From: Agapanthus africanus
Taxonomy: Eukaryota > Streptophyta > Magnoliopsida > Asparagales > Amaryllidaceae
Reading direction: 5' to 3'
NCBI GenBank assembly: GCA_030015575.1
Contig: JASDDO010000018.1
Span: 381,667,908-381,731,907, forward strand
Length of the DNA: 64,000 nt
A model generated the notes under the pieces. The model was not told the DNA's origin. It saw only the letters and a program-made list of their open reading frames with translations, and did not search any database. Position 1 is the stretch's first letter, and every line of letters starts with the position of its first letter. Made by a program: the position numbers and the translations under genes. Positions 53,712 through 64,000 of this stretch are shown here, in pieces.

Positions 53712-55943
53712 TGTTGGAGATAGTGCCCTCAGAATCAATTATTGGATCACAGGCACATGATTGCAATGATTGAGGGAGGACCTGTCCCAGTAGGACAGTC
53801 TTACTCGAGATGATAGTATGCTATCTGGTTTATCTTTATCAGCGTGTACTGCTTTAGGTGACCTGACATGTCGCTATTACACGTTGATAGAGCCCCTAGG
53901 ATTCTTGCTTGACCACCAGCAGTATGAGGGCGATCATATAAGTGGGAGCTGGTAGTCTATAAGCACATCCTTAAAAGGTCCCTAGTCGTGGGAGTTTTGA
54001 GACAGGGCATCGATATTCCAGAGTAGACTAGTGTATACAGTCAAGACCCCGACGAGGGGCGGTGGCCGGTCTCACAAGCCATTGGTGTCAGTTGGATCAC
54101 CTAAGATGTATACAGGTGCTCATTGGGTTATGAGTACACCGGACAGGACTCGCCGGGAACATGCTAGTTGGTCTTATACCAGACGTCAGATAGCAGTTCC
54201 CAGGTGACATGTGTACAGGTTAGTTCATCGACCTGAGGATCGTCATTTGTCTCGTGTGAGTTCCCACTGTACATTGATTACTACCCTACCACGCTCAAAG
54301 GAGACGTGCAAACAGGTTTTAGTTGGGTACAGTCCCGAGCCACATGGAGGCAGTGAGCGTATCTTCAGGGGTTCGTCTCTCCCGGTATTGGGGGTGAGGT
54401 CGCGCTGTGTCTAGGAGAGCCATTACACGAAGCCCTCGGCCGAGGCAGGAGATTTACTGGTAGGTATTCCAGTAGTATCTCAGGGTGTTCTGGGCTACAC
54501 TCCAACACGACTTATACCGCTTTTGGGGGTCTGACTTTTACCAACCCCCTAGGCCCGCCATGCGATGCTCATAGACGAACGGACCGGACTGTACGGATAT
54601 TGTCACTGACAGGCTCAGTAGGGTGTCAGGATGAGTTCGCTCATCGACGTCCCTTTTGGTCAATACCTGGTAGCCCGTTACGTATTGGCTTATACCTCTG
54701 ACGTGCTAGTGGTTAAATCCACAACCATGGTGTTGACGAGTCTTTAGAGTCCCCCACATTCAGTTGCTGAAGTTTTCGGGCGAAAAGCTGTAGAGGCCGT
54801 ATGGAGATATGGTAAGGTCCGATCAGATACGTGCGGTATTGCACGGATCAGGATCGGACAGTTAGTACTAGAGGCCGTATGGATATATGGCAGGGTTCAA
54901 TCTAATACGTGCGGTATTGCATGGATCAGGATCGAACGGATATTACTAGCCGGCTTTGGTTTAAGCCGGATCCTAGTATAGTACAGTGTAGTTTTGTCTC
55001 ATTACATTTGTATTTCGGTCGGAATACAAATGCGGGTGTGTATACACAGTATCGGGGTTTTCCTGTAATCTATTACGGGACCAGTTTTCTGGAGTTGCCA
55101 GTTTGCTTTCCTTTTCGGCCATATTTCTTTGTATCTTTCAATGGCCGAAGATTGGTGGAGGAGGGCTTATTTGCATTTGTGCAAATAAGCAATTGTGGAG
55201 GGGGTCTTTGCATATTCTTGTATCATGATGGTGCACCATCCATTGACTTGACTTTTGCTTCATGATGGTTTTCATGATTGCTTGACTTTGGACATCATGA
55301 TGATTGTTGTTTGAGTGTTGGACTTTCCTAGCTATCATTTCTTTGCATGATAACCATTCCTCTCTCTCTTGTATGATTGGTGAGTGGCTCCCATTTTTGG
55401 AGAACACTCTCATTTCTCACTCTCCCCTCACTTGTGATGGCCGGCCATTCCTCATGGGGCTGCCCAAATTTGTAGTGTGGGATTTTGGTTCATTTCATGT
55501 TGGAAAAATCCCACAACACCATCTCCAAAAAGGCTTAGTTCATTTCCTCCACCAATGGCAACTCCCAAAACCCCTAGAGACACAAATAGCTCACTACACA
55601 TTCTACAGCAAACCTTGGGCACGTCGACTAGCCAGCTTCGTGCCCGAGTTGCCTCGGCAAAAAGGTGGGAGCCCGTAAAAGATGTAGGCGATGTGGTGCA
55701 CTTCCGGCAACGAGGTGGAGACAGGACATTCCGCGGGAGATCGGGACGACGACGAGAAGACCGGAGGACTTGGATCAGTCGGTATATCTCTATTCCCCAT
55801 CTTGTAGTTAGCTAGGACTAGTTAATGGTTCGATCCGGGTGTTTAGTGCGCGGTGGTGCCGGTTTGCTAGTTTGCAAAATCAAAGTTTTTCGCTTCCGTA
55901 TTTGGCCTCGGGATGAAGGCCGGGGCGCCGCCGTGCACTTACA
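53712..55943 (+). mobile_element. Copia-2 5' LTR
   Basis: 2232 bases, TGTTGGAGATAGTGCCCTCA to CACTTACA. Shares a long core with the copia-1 LTR (for example CTCTCCCGGTATTGGGGG). Hairpins: 11-base arms with a TTTG loop at 55165-55190, and CATTTGTATT/AATACAAATG near 55003-55030. ORFs here recur in the 3' LTR and are shadows. Confidence 0.96.
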
Positions 55944-55944
55944 G

Positions 55945-55956
55945 TGGTATCAGAGC
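55945..55956 (+). other. Copia-2 primer binding site
   Basis: TGGTATCAGAGC one base after the LTR, identical to that of copia-1. Confidence 0.93.
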
Positions 55957-58260
55957 CTCGCCATTAACATAGTCTAGCTTTGTCTAATGTGTTTTACACT
56001 TCCGATCGAACAAAATTCCAAAAACCCGCGTTTTCACATGCATCAGTTTTCTGTTGAATTTTTCCTGTCTCGAAATTTTTTTCAGGTTGTAGAAAAGTGA
56101 TGTACTGGAAGTTATAAGCGTACTGTAGAAATTCGACACAGTGAATCGACAATTGGAGCGCGGAACCGCGGCCAACCCCCCCTTTGGGCCACGGTTCCGC
56201 CGCACTATGATGTCCTTGCCGTATCAAATTTCTACAGTTGCTTTCTGGGTTGAAAATAGGGGTTTTGGAATATTAATTTTGGGCCCAGAATTTCTTGATG
56301 TGCTACAGTAGTACGTGGGGGCCCACTTGGTAAATTTAATCGATCGGATATTTAAAACACATTATTTCACAGTATTTACATTATATCTGCGACCGTGAAT
56401 GTCACTTGATCGGTAAATCCTGTCTAACTGCTATAGCCCGGTTAGACGGATTTGCGAACGTGACTTTCACGTTGATGTTCTATGTATTGCTGTGATGTTG
56501 CGGATCGGTCGTGGGGGATAGCCTGGATGCAATGCTAGTACAGTTTTGTTGTATTATGTACATTTGATATTGCGGGGCGAGCGTCCGACATGTGGACTGC
56601 CGTCACTGCCTGTTTGTATTATTATTTTGGGGCATGACCAGGTTGCGGTCGATGTACCCGTTGTATGTATATTTTATTTTCTGTACTAGGATTGCCCCGC
56701 GGAGGGGTGCACGGATAGCCGGGTTCTAGAGGGCCACAAGCCCGCATCTCATGGCATTGAGACGGAGGGGGCTTCACTCTAGAATTGGCGGGCTATTCGC
56801 CGCACTCGTAGGGGGTACAGGTTGACCCAGGAGGGGTACCCAAGTTACCGGATTCCGTGAAGTGCTGGGTGGTCCATTCACGTTGCTGAAGGGGGCTGCC
56901 TCACTTCAGGTTTTGGCGGGTAACTTGCCGCGCCCATAGGGGTCTAGGATTTCATTGCACAGGCTATCCACACGACCAGGGGAACGTCGGGTTTCAGTAG
57001 TGGCTCTGTGAAACCCGGGGATCCCAGATATCTGTATTGTTCTGTGATGCTGTACATTTCTGTGATGTTGCATTTTATCACGCCTTGAGCGAAATATAAT
57101 ATATTGGTATATATATTAGTAGATGTTGTATATGTTTTGCATCCGCGCTAGTCCAGTCCCCACTCTGTCGTTAGTTAGCTAACCTAACGGGTAACGACGG
57201 GACTCAGTGGCGAATGCGGATGGCATATACGTACGTCATATTATTTTCGTTCTTTGTGGTGTGATCAATTGATGGGACTGCGTTGATTCGGATCAATGCA
57301 AGTTAAAAACAAACCTAATCTGATGTTGTTGGAACTTTTTCAAAAAGCTGTTATTGCAAGGACGTTCACTTTTGTTTTGCATCGTGGTATTCAGTTGGAA
57401 TATCCTGCTCCTCAGTCGACGAGGCAAGGGCCGAGATCCCTTCACCGGGAGTGACCCCTTGGACAAAAAGTTTGTGTCAGGGCATTAACTTCACTATAGC
57501 CGATTACTTTTGCTTTGCATCGTGGTATTCAGTTGGAATATCCTGCACTTCATTCTACGGGGAAAGAGCCGAGATCCCTTCACCGGGAGTGACCTATTTA
57601 GCAACGGTTTTCGTTACTATATTTTCAAAAAGCTATCCGTTCCTTCAACGATATCAAGTTCATTACGTTAAAGGTTTTCGCCAGAAACCATTCGTAGCCC
57701 TCCATCATTTCAGCTAAATATTCGGTAGTATTCAAGCTATGTATTTTGACCTCACGCCAAGGCATAGTGTTTGGTAGCTGCCGGGTATTTATCTGTTGCA
57801 TAGATAGATGCGTTGGTTTGGGACAGTCGTACTACTATTTTGGCCTACGTCAAGGGTATGTACGGGTGGATTCAAATTAACCTGGATAATGATGGGTAGA
57901 ACTTGACATGTGACTTATGATATTTTGACCTCATGCCAAGGTCATAAGAGCATGGGGCAAAAATCCACATCGGGAGTTTCAAAACAACTGAAACTTGCCA
58001 GATATGCGCTTACCTTCTAGAGTGTGATAGCGTGAGCGGATTCTGTCACGTTATCATGCGATGATAGTTGGATCCCGATTCCCACTGATGAGTTGATTTA
58101 CTCCTCGGGTGATCCCGACTAATTCTTCTTTCAGGTTTGGAGGAGAATTTGAGGTTACAGTGGGAGGTTTCCAGATTAGATAAATTGGTAACCATTCTGA
58201 TCTAGGTTAGAGTGCACGCTGAGTGTTTCTTTTCTCTCTCTCTTCGGCAGCGACCATTGA
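55957..58260 (+). other. Copia-2 leader with GC palindromes and a tandem duplication
   Basis: No gene. A GC palindrome pair lies at 56158-56173 (GCGCGGAACCGCGGCC) and 56187-56205 (imperfect inverted copy). A direct duplication spaced 138 bases contains TTGCATCGTGGTATTCAGTT (57377 and 57515). 57640-58000 is closely shared with the copia-1 leader. Confidence 0.8.
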
Positions 58261-61200
58261 CCCGACCCTAAGACTATGACTCAGTAACCAAAATTAACCG
58301 AACCTTCTTAAACACTGGCTTTTGGATTGTCAGAGTTGCAAACCTCATTGCCACTCCTACTTTTACCCTTTTCTCCAGGAAACCCCGTATTACTACGAAC
58401 GTCCACTTCCATTGGACAAAACCATCGTATAGTTATATACGAACTCGAAAGAATTTATTCGAGGATGGTTTCCGGTTCTGGAGAAAACGGATAGAATTAT
58501 TCAATTGTCTTTTCCTTTTACCTTCTCTCAGGTTGCGAGTACTCCTTGGTTTAGGAGATAGTACACCTATTACGCAAATTGGATAGTCTTCTTCCAAACC
58601 ATAGGCAGGTGCCGAACGGTGGGGAATGAAGAAAACCAATTAGCATAACAATGGTGTGCAGAAGGTATTAAGTTAAGACAAAGCAAGGGATTAGTAAGAG
58701 GGCAAAGTAAATTGCGACTGATATTCACGACCAAACCAGGTATTTCATTACCACTCCCACTTCACCTTTGTATTTCTCCAGGACACTCCGTATCACTACG
58801 AACATCCACAGTTTATTGGATACTCCATCGTATGGTTATATACGAACTCGAAAGGAACTTGTTCCAGTTCGGGGATGGATTCTGGTTCAGGAGAAATAGG
58901 AATAAGGTTTATTCGGTTGTCTTTTATCTTCACCTTCTCTCGCATTGCGAGTGCTCCTAGGATTAGGACAGTACACCCATTATGCTTATTGGATAGTCTT
59001 CTTCCAAACCATAGGCTGGTGCCGAACGGTAGGGAAGGAAGAAAACCATTTGGCCTAAAGGGGTGTGCAGAAGGTAATGACTAAAGACATATAAAGGGAT
59101 TTGGAGAGATGGCAAAGAATTATACGGTTACAGTCGTGAATCTGGAAGAGGCATTACTAAGGAATACCGGGATAACCCTACGAAACATTTCAATGTTTCA
59201 GCTTCACCGTGTACTGTCAAAAGAAAGCTGATTTCCCGATTAGATACTTACTCCAGGGTATGTATTTACCAGGTATGATTCTCACATCTGTATGGTTTTA
59301 CAGATGATGAGTGGGAGTAAGTTATTGGGAATTAGGTGATCATCCTCATTATATCGGAATTCGTTGTAATTGGTGATATTTGAGAAAATCGCCTGGGTTG
59401 TTTGCCGGACGGCGAATATTTGGTTTTGAATATCCGTTATAATGCACCAATTTCAAATTGATATATCTGTACGTCTATTTTTATAGAGTGAGATATACCT
59501 TTTTGAAATTATGTCGATGACATTTACCTATATCAGTTGATGGTTAGGTAAGGAGCATTAAACAGCGGTGTAATTCTTCTTAACCATAAGTACAGTTTTC
59601 AACCTACGACACACAGTGATTGAGTTATCAAACTCAAGGGACTTATACAGAGTATTGTATGTTGTCCAGGGTCCATCAAGACAGAGGGGTTGGTCCTCGT
59701 ACTATATTCGGTTTACTTATGACTTCTCTGGTTTTTAGACAAGTGTTTCGTGGAAACACAGGGTCCGAATTTTGAGAAGTTATAGGTATTTGAATAAAGT
59801 AGAGAACCAGGTGTTGCAAGTATCGGGATTCTTCAAGGTGATCGAAGATGTAGATACTTGTGTATGGTATTCAGTTGATAGTAATGGTTAAGAGAACTTG
59901 CTTCTCTTTCAGGTTACTCATAATTGGAAGCATTCCTAAGTTGAGTAACGCTGATCGGCCTCTCTTCCATTTAGTTGACATGCACTGGAGACAGTTGCAT
60001 GATTTGAATCTGGTTCAATTAAATCAGTGCCTCTGGTTCTATATTGGATATAGAACAGTTCATATCTTAACGATGTTAAGGTACGGGGAGTTGTCCGGTT
60101 TATGATTAAAACCAGACACTGGACAACTCAAGGCATGTTTCTGTAATGGCTGTTTGTGGGTTGACCTAGGCTATGACGAGGGTTGACTTTCTACCATCTG
60201 GATGAACAATAGCGATATTGTTCTAGACTCGCCACAGTTTTATTAAAAATGGATTTTTTCAGAAAACAGTAGTGGGAGTATGGTAGAACTGGAAGTGATT
60301 CCAGAACCACAAACGATTACTGAAGATTTGATAGGAACCTAAATATTCAATCTGGTTTGACATTTCATTGGCCACTCCGCAGATTTGGTGGGTAACTTCA
60401 GCCACCCGAGAGGTACTCCGGTAGCCTCAAGGACGGTGACAGGGAAGTTCTTGTTTACCCACACTTGCCATTGCTGTTGTTCCAAACTGCGAGACCCGGC
60501 GGGAGGATGAGTATAGAGTCGTTCTAAACTAGCTTTAGAAATATACATGTATATGACTCTGCCAGAGGGTTGTCGTAATCAGTGGGAGCAGCGGAAGCAT
60601 TGGTGGACAGGTTGCTTATGTCTATTTATAGACTAAAGCAGATATAGCGGAGATAGATCATCAATTTCTGATGTGAAAGTCATAGGTTTGACTTCATCAG
60701 AATAGGGGATGGATCTGTTGAGAAGGTAGTAGGGTGTGATGTCATGGTATTTGGATGACATACACAGAATAGGAAAAGAAACTCCGATACTACGATCGGT
60801 TATACTTTGGTCGTCACACAGTGGTTTCTCCACATGGGACTTGGACATTATATCAAACATACTGGTTACTAGATCTATGGTTTTAGATCTAGATTTGGGT
60901 AGTTTCCCAATCAGGGTACTTAGACAGCATTCTAAGAGTATTTAGAATGGACGACTCCTGGCACGGTAGTGTACCTGCAGGTAATGGAGTCACCCTCTCT
61001 AAAGGTGTCTTACAGACTAAAGGGGAGAGGGATGCGCATGATTGGCAGATCACTCGCTCAGGCGATTGAGTCAATCATGAGATGTCAAGTACCACACCAG
61101 ATGTTGTTCTTGCACTACATGCAATAAGTTGACATTGATCCTATCCTGGAGAAACAGTCGGAAGCAGTTTTAGAACATAAGTGGATGTTCTAGGGATATG

Positions 61201-61659
61201 ATAACGACAGCCTCATTCGGGAGACAGTTATCATTCCAGGCTTCCAAAGTGACATAGACGACAGGGTGATCGTTAGAGTTATAGTTTTTCCTCCGACGAG
61301 GGGCAGTATTTTGGACAGATGATCCAAGGCAATACTGAGGGAGGCATGGCGCAGGATACTGATTAAGTTCAGTTGATGATACAGTCTAAGAAGTTTGGAT
61401 TTGGTGTTCATTTTAGAGCTAGGTCCCATCAGACATCCAGACACATTCTAAGACTGCTCATTTCGGGAGATGGTTTTCTCCGCGAACTTGAGATATAGAG
61501 AGACATAGAAAGAGACATCAAAGCGAATCCACTCACTGAGGCTATTCCTCGAACGCAATAGTTTCGCAAACGAGCTTTGTGAGACTGACTAGTAGAGGAG
61601 TTGGGTGTTCGGTATCACACGGGCTGTGTGTATGCGACATCGCAATAATTAGCCTTGAG
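58261..61659 (+). pseudogene. Copia-2 decayed gag-pol
   Basis: Begins GCGACCATTGACCCGACC, matching the copia-1 gag start. A ~410-base direct duplication follows (TTGGATAGTCTTCTTCCAAA at 58579 and 58989). Integrase, RT and RNase H blocks are recognisable by order only: AGTGGGAGTATGGTAGAA near 60270, the CCAGAGGGTT block near 60562, and GGTCCCATCAGACATCCAG near 61424. All frames are closed by many stops, and part of RT is missing relative to element A. Confidence 0.8.
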
Positions 61660-61673
61660 TGCAAGTGGGAGAT
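61660..61673 (+). other. Copia-2 polypurine tract
   Basis: CAAGTGGGAGAT directly before TGTTGGAG; intact, as needed for mobility. Confidence 0.8.
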
Positions 61674-63907
61674 TGTTGGAGATAGTGCCCTCAGAGTCAA
61701 TTATTGGATCACAGGCACGTGATTGCAATGATTGAGGGAGGACCTGTCCCGGTACGACAGTTTTACTCGAGATGATAGTATGCTATCTGGTTTATCTTTA
61801 TCAGCGTGTACTGCTTTAGGTGACCTGACATGTCGCTATTACACGTTGATAGAGCCCCTAGGATTCTTGCTTGACCACCAGCAGTATGAGGGCGATCATA
61901 TAAGTGGGAGCTGGTAGTCTATAAGCACATCCTTAAAAGGTCCCTAGTCGTGGGAGTTTCGAGACAGGGCATCGATACTCCAAAGTAGACTAGTGTATAC
62001 AGTCGAGACCCCGACGAGGGGCGGTGGCCGGTCTCACAAACCATTGGTGTCAGTTGGATCACCTAAGATGTATACAGGTGCTCATTGGGTTATGAGTACA
62101 CCGGACAGGACTCGCCGGGAACATTCTAGTTGGTCTTATACCAGACGTCAGATAGCAGTTCCCAGGTGACATGTGTACAGGTTAGTTCATCGACCTGAGG
62201 ATCGTCATTTGTCTCGTGTGAGTTCCCACTGTACTTTGATTACTACCCTACCACGCTCAAAGGAGACGTGCAAACAGGTTTTAGTTGGGTACATTCCCGA
62301 GCCATATGGAGGCAGTGAGCGTATCTTCAGGGGTTCGTCTCTCCCGGTATTGGGGGTGAGGTCGCGCTGTGTTTAGGAGAGCCATTACACGAAGCCCTCG
62401 GCCGAGGCACGAGATTTACTGGTAGGTATTCCAGTAGTATCTCAGGGTGTTCTGGGCTACACTCCGACACGACTTGTACCGCTTTTGGGGGTCTGACTTT
62501 TACCAATCCCCTAGGCCCGCCATGCGATGCTCATAGACGAACGGACCGGACTGTACGGATATTGTCACTGACAGGCTCAGTAGGGTGTCAGGATGAGTTC
62601 GCTCATCGACGTCCCTTTTGGTCAATACCTGGTAGCCCGTTACGTATTGGCTTATACCTCTGACGTGCTAATGGTTAAATCCATAACCATGGTGTTGACG
62701 AGTCTTTAGAGTCCCCAACATTCAGTTGCTCAAGTTTTCGGGCGAAAAGCTGTAGAGGCCGTATGGAGATATGGCAAGGTCCGATCAGATACGTGCGGTA
62801 TTGCACGGATCAGGATCGGACAGTTAGTACTAGAGGTCGTATGGATATATGGCAGGGTTCAATCTGATACGTGCGGTATTGCATGGATCAGGATCGAACG
62901 GATATTACGAGCCGGCTTTGGTTTAAGCCGGATTCTAGTATAGTACAGTGTAGTTTTGTCTCATTGCATTTGTATTTCAGTCGGAATACAAATGCGGGTG
63001 TGTATACACAGTATCGGGGTTTTCCTGTAATCTATTACGGGGCCAGTTTTCTGGAGTTGCCAGTTTGCTTTCCTTTTCGGCCATATTTCTTTATATCTTT
63101 CAATGGTCGAAGATTGGTGGAGGAGGGCTTATTTGCATTTGTGCAAATAAGCAATTGTGGAGGGGGTCTTTGCATATTCTTGTATCATGATGGTGCACCA
63201 TCCATTGACTTGACTTTTTGCTTCATGATGGTTTTCATGATTGCTTGACTTTGGACATCATGATGATTGTTGTTTGAGTGTTGGACTTTCCTAGCTATCA
63301 TTTCTTTGCATGATAACCATTCCTCTCTCTCTTGTATGATTGGTGAGTGGCTCCCATTTTTGGAGAACACTCTCATTTCTCACTCTCCCCTCACTTATGA
63401 TGGCCGGCCATTCCTCATGGGGCTGCCCAAATTTGTAGTGTGGGATTTTGGTTCATTTCATGTTGGAAAAATCCCACAACACCATCTCCAAAAGGCTTAA
63501 TTCATTTCCTCCACCAATGGTAACTCCCAAAACCCCTAGAGACACAAATAGCTCACTACATATTCTACAGCAAACCTTGGGCACGTCGACTAGCTAGCTT
63601 CGTGCCCGAGTTGCCTCGGCATAGAGGTGGGAGCCCGTAAAAGATGTAGGCGATGTGGTGCACTTCCGGCAACGAGGTGGAGACAGGACATTCCGCGGGA
63701 GATCAGGACGACGACGAGAAGACCGGAGGACTTGGATCAGTCGGTATATCTCTATTCCCCATCTTGTAGTTAGCTAGGACTAGTTAATGGTTCGATCCGG
63801 GTGTTTAGTGCGCGGTGGTGCCGGTTTGCTAGTTTGCAAAATCAAAGTTTTTCGCTTCCGCATTTGGCCTCGGGATGAAGGCCGGGGCGCCGCCGTGTGC
63901 ACTTACA
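61674..63907 (+). mobile_element. Copia-2 3' LTR
   Basis: 2234 bases, nearly identical to the 5' LTR; small differences include GTGTGCACTTACA at the end instead of GTGCACTTACA. Followed by CATGC. Confidence 0.96.
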
Positions 63908-64000
63908 CATGCCTACCGCGGGAGCTTCTTCGATGCGCTGCTCGCATTTCGACCATAAACTCCGCCACCGTATCGCGTATTGTATCCACGTTTCGCCTGG
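63908..64000 (-). pseudogene. gag: Tat-like Gag, upstream part
   Basis: After the copia-2 TSD the minus strand reads ETWIQYAIRWRSL and EQRIEEAPAVGM, a typical Gag capsid segment, in the frame that continues at 53711 once the TSD is counted once. The N-terminal part and the 5' LTR lie beyond the window. Confidence 0.75.

Larger units (their letters stand above)
53712..63907 (+). mobile_element. Copia-2: non-autonomous copia element with fossil pol, TSD CATGC
   Basis: 10196 bases with CATGC at 53707-53711 and 63908-63912. LTRs of 2232 and 2234 bases are nearly identical by eye, so transposition was recent. The interior has no usable gag-pol frame but follows the order of copia-1 in degraded form. 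It shares its decayed interior with element A, so the decay is older than this insertion. Primer site, polypurine tract and LTR ends match copia-1, consistent with mobilisation in trans. Confidence 0.96.
29036..64000 (-). mobile_element. Tat-like Ty3/gypsy element, non-autonomous, extends beyond the window
   Basis: Minus-strand element with gag-like coding at the right (63908-64000, 52690-53711, 41430-42563), repeat-rich DNA (37.4-41.4 kb), an antisense PMD gene (31.8-37.4 kb) and a candidate 3' LTR at the left. About 14.6 kb belongs to the element itself; two copia elements are nested in gag. No protease, RT or integrase is found between gag and the PMD gene. Assignment to Tat rests on the Gag with CX2HX4HX4C knuckles and on the antisense extra gene, a feature known in that clade. 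The left end is uncertain by about 20 bases. Confidence 0.65.

Noticed and set aside
54211-54414. 67-codon ORF repeated at 62173-62376 and other paired ORFs in the copia-2 LTRs
   Set aside because: LTR-duplicated shadows in non-coding sequence with no recognisable domain.

Overview
This window is nuclear DNA from a flowering plant, and almost all of it is nested LTR retrotransposons. The evidence is Ty3/gypsy elements of three plant-specific kinds (a chromodomain chromovirus, an Athila-type element primed by a tRNA-Asp-like site, and a Tat-like element), long-LTR Ty1/copia elements primed by initiator tRNA-Met, and an intron-containing plant mobile domain (PMD) gene. I see no ordinary host gene, tRNA, rRNA or CRISPR array. 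The setting looks like repeat-rich heterochromatin of a large plant genome.

Layout. 1-460 is the end of a copia LTR (minus strand) and 461-2232 a chromovirus-like LTR remnant. A decayed, non-autonomous copia element (here 'element A', plus strand) starts at 2233 and is the host of many later insertions. Its pieces lie at 2233-3251, 5482-5885, 16626-17503, 25986-26520 and 28727-about 29035. It is interrupted by a solo LTR (3252-5481, TSD GGTTG), a chromovirus (5886-16625, minus strand, itself carrying a solo LTR at 9825-11534, TSD CCTGT), an Athila-type gag-protease element (17504-25985, TSD TGACC), another solo LTR (26521-28726, TSD TTTCC) and a large Tat-like element (about 29036 to beyond 64000, minus strand).

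The Tat-like element has a candidate 3' LTR at about 29036-32549 packed with short hairpins and G-boxes. Next to it lies an antisense, eight-exon PMD gene (about 31845-37375), then tandem-repeat DNA (37.6-41.4 kb), then gag-like coding DNA on the minus strand. Two young copia elements split the gag region: copia-1 (42564-52689, TSD GGATC), almost intact, and copia-2 (53712-63907, TSD CATGC), with near-identical LTRs around an internal region that has decayed beyond coding.

How the parts relate. Copia-1 keeps all visible catalytic motifs and has one frame break, so elements like it could supply proteins to the copia-2/element A family, which shares its primer site and LTR ends but has no usable gag-pol. 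The chromovirus has changed residues in its protease, reverse transcriptase and integrase active sites. The Athila element has gag and protease only. Two signals are not explained by standard annotation: paired GC-rich palindromes (GGCCGCGG-type) shared by copia and Athila-type elements, and the dense chain of micro-hairpins in the Tat-like LTR. Boundaries marked by TSDs are exact; others are stated as approximate. All similarity statements come from reading the sequence, not from database searches.
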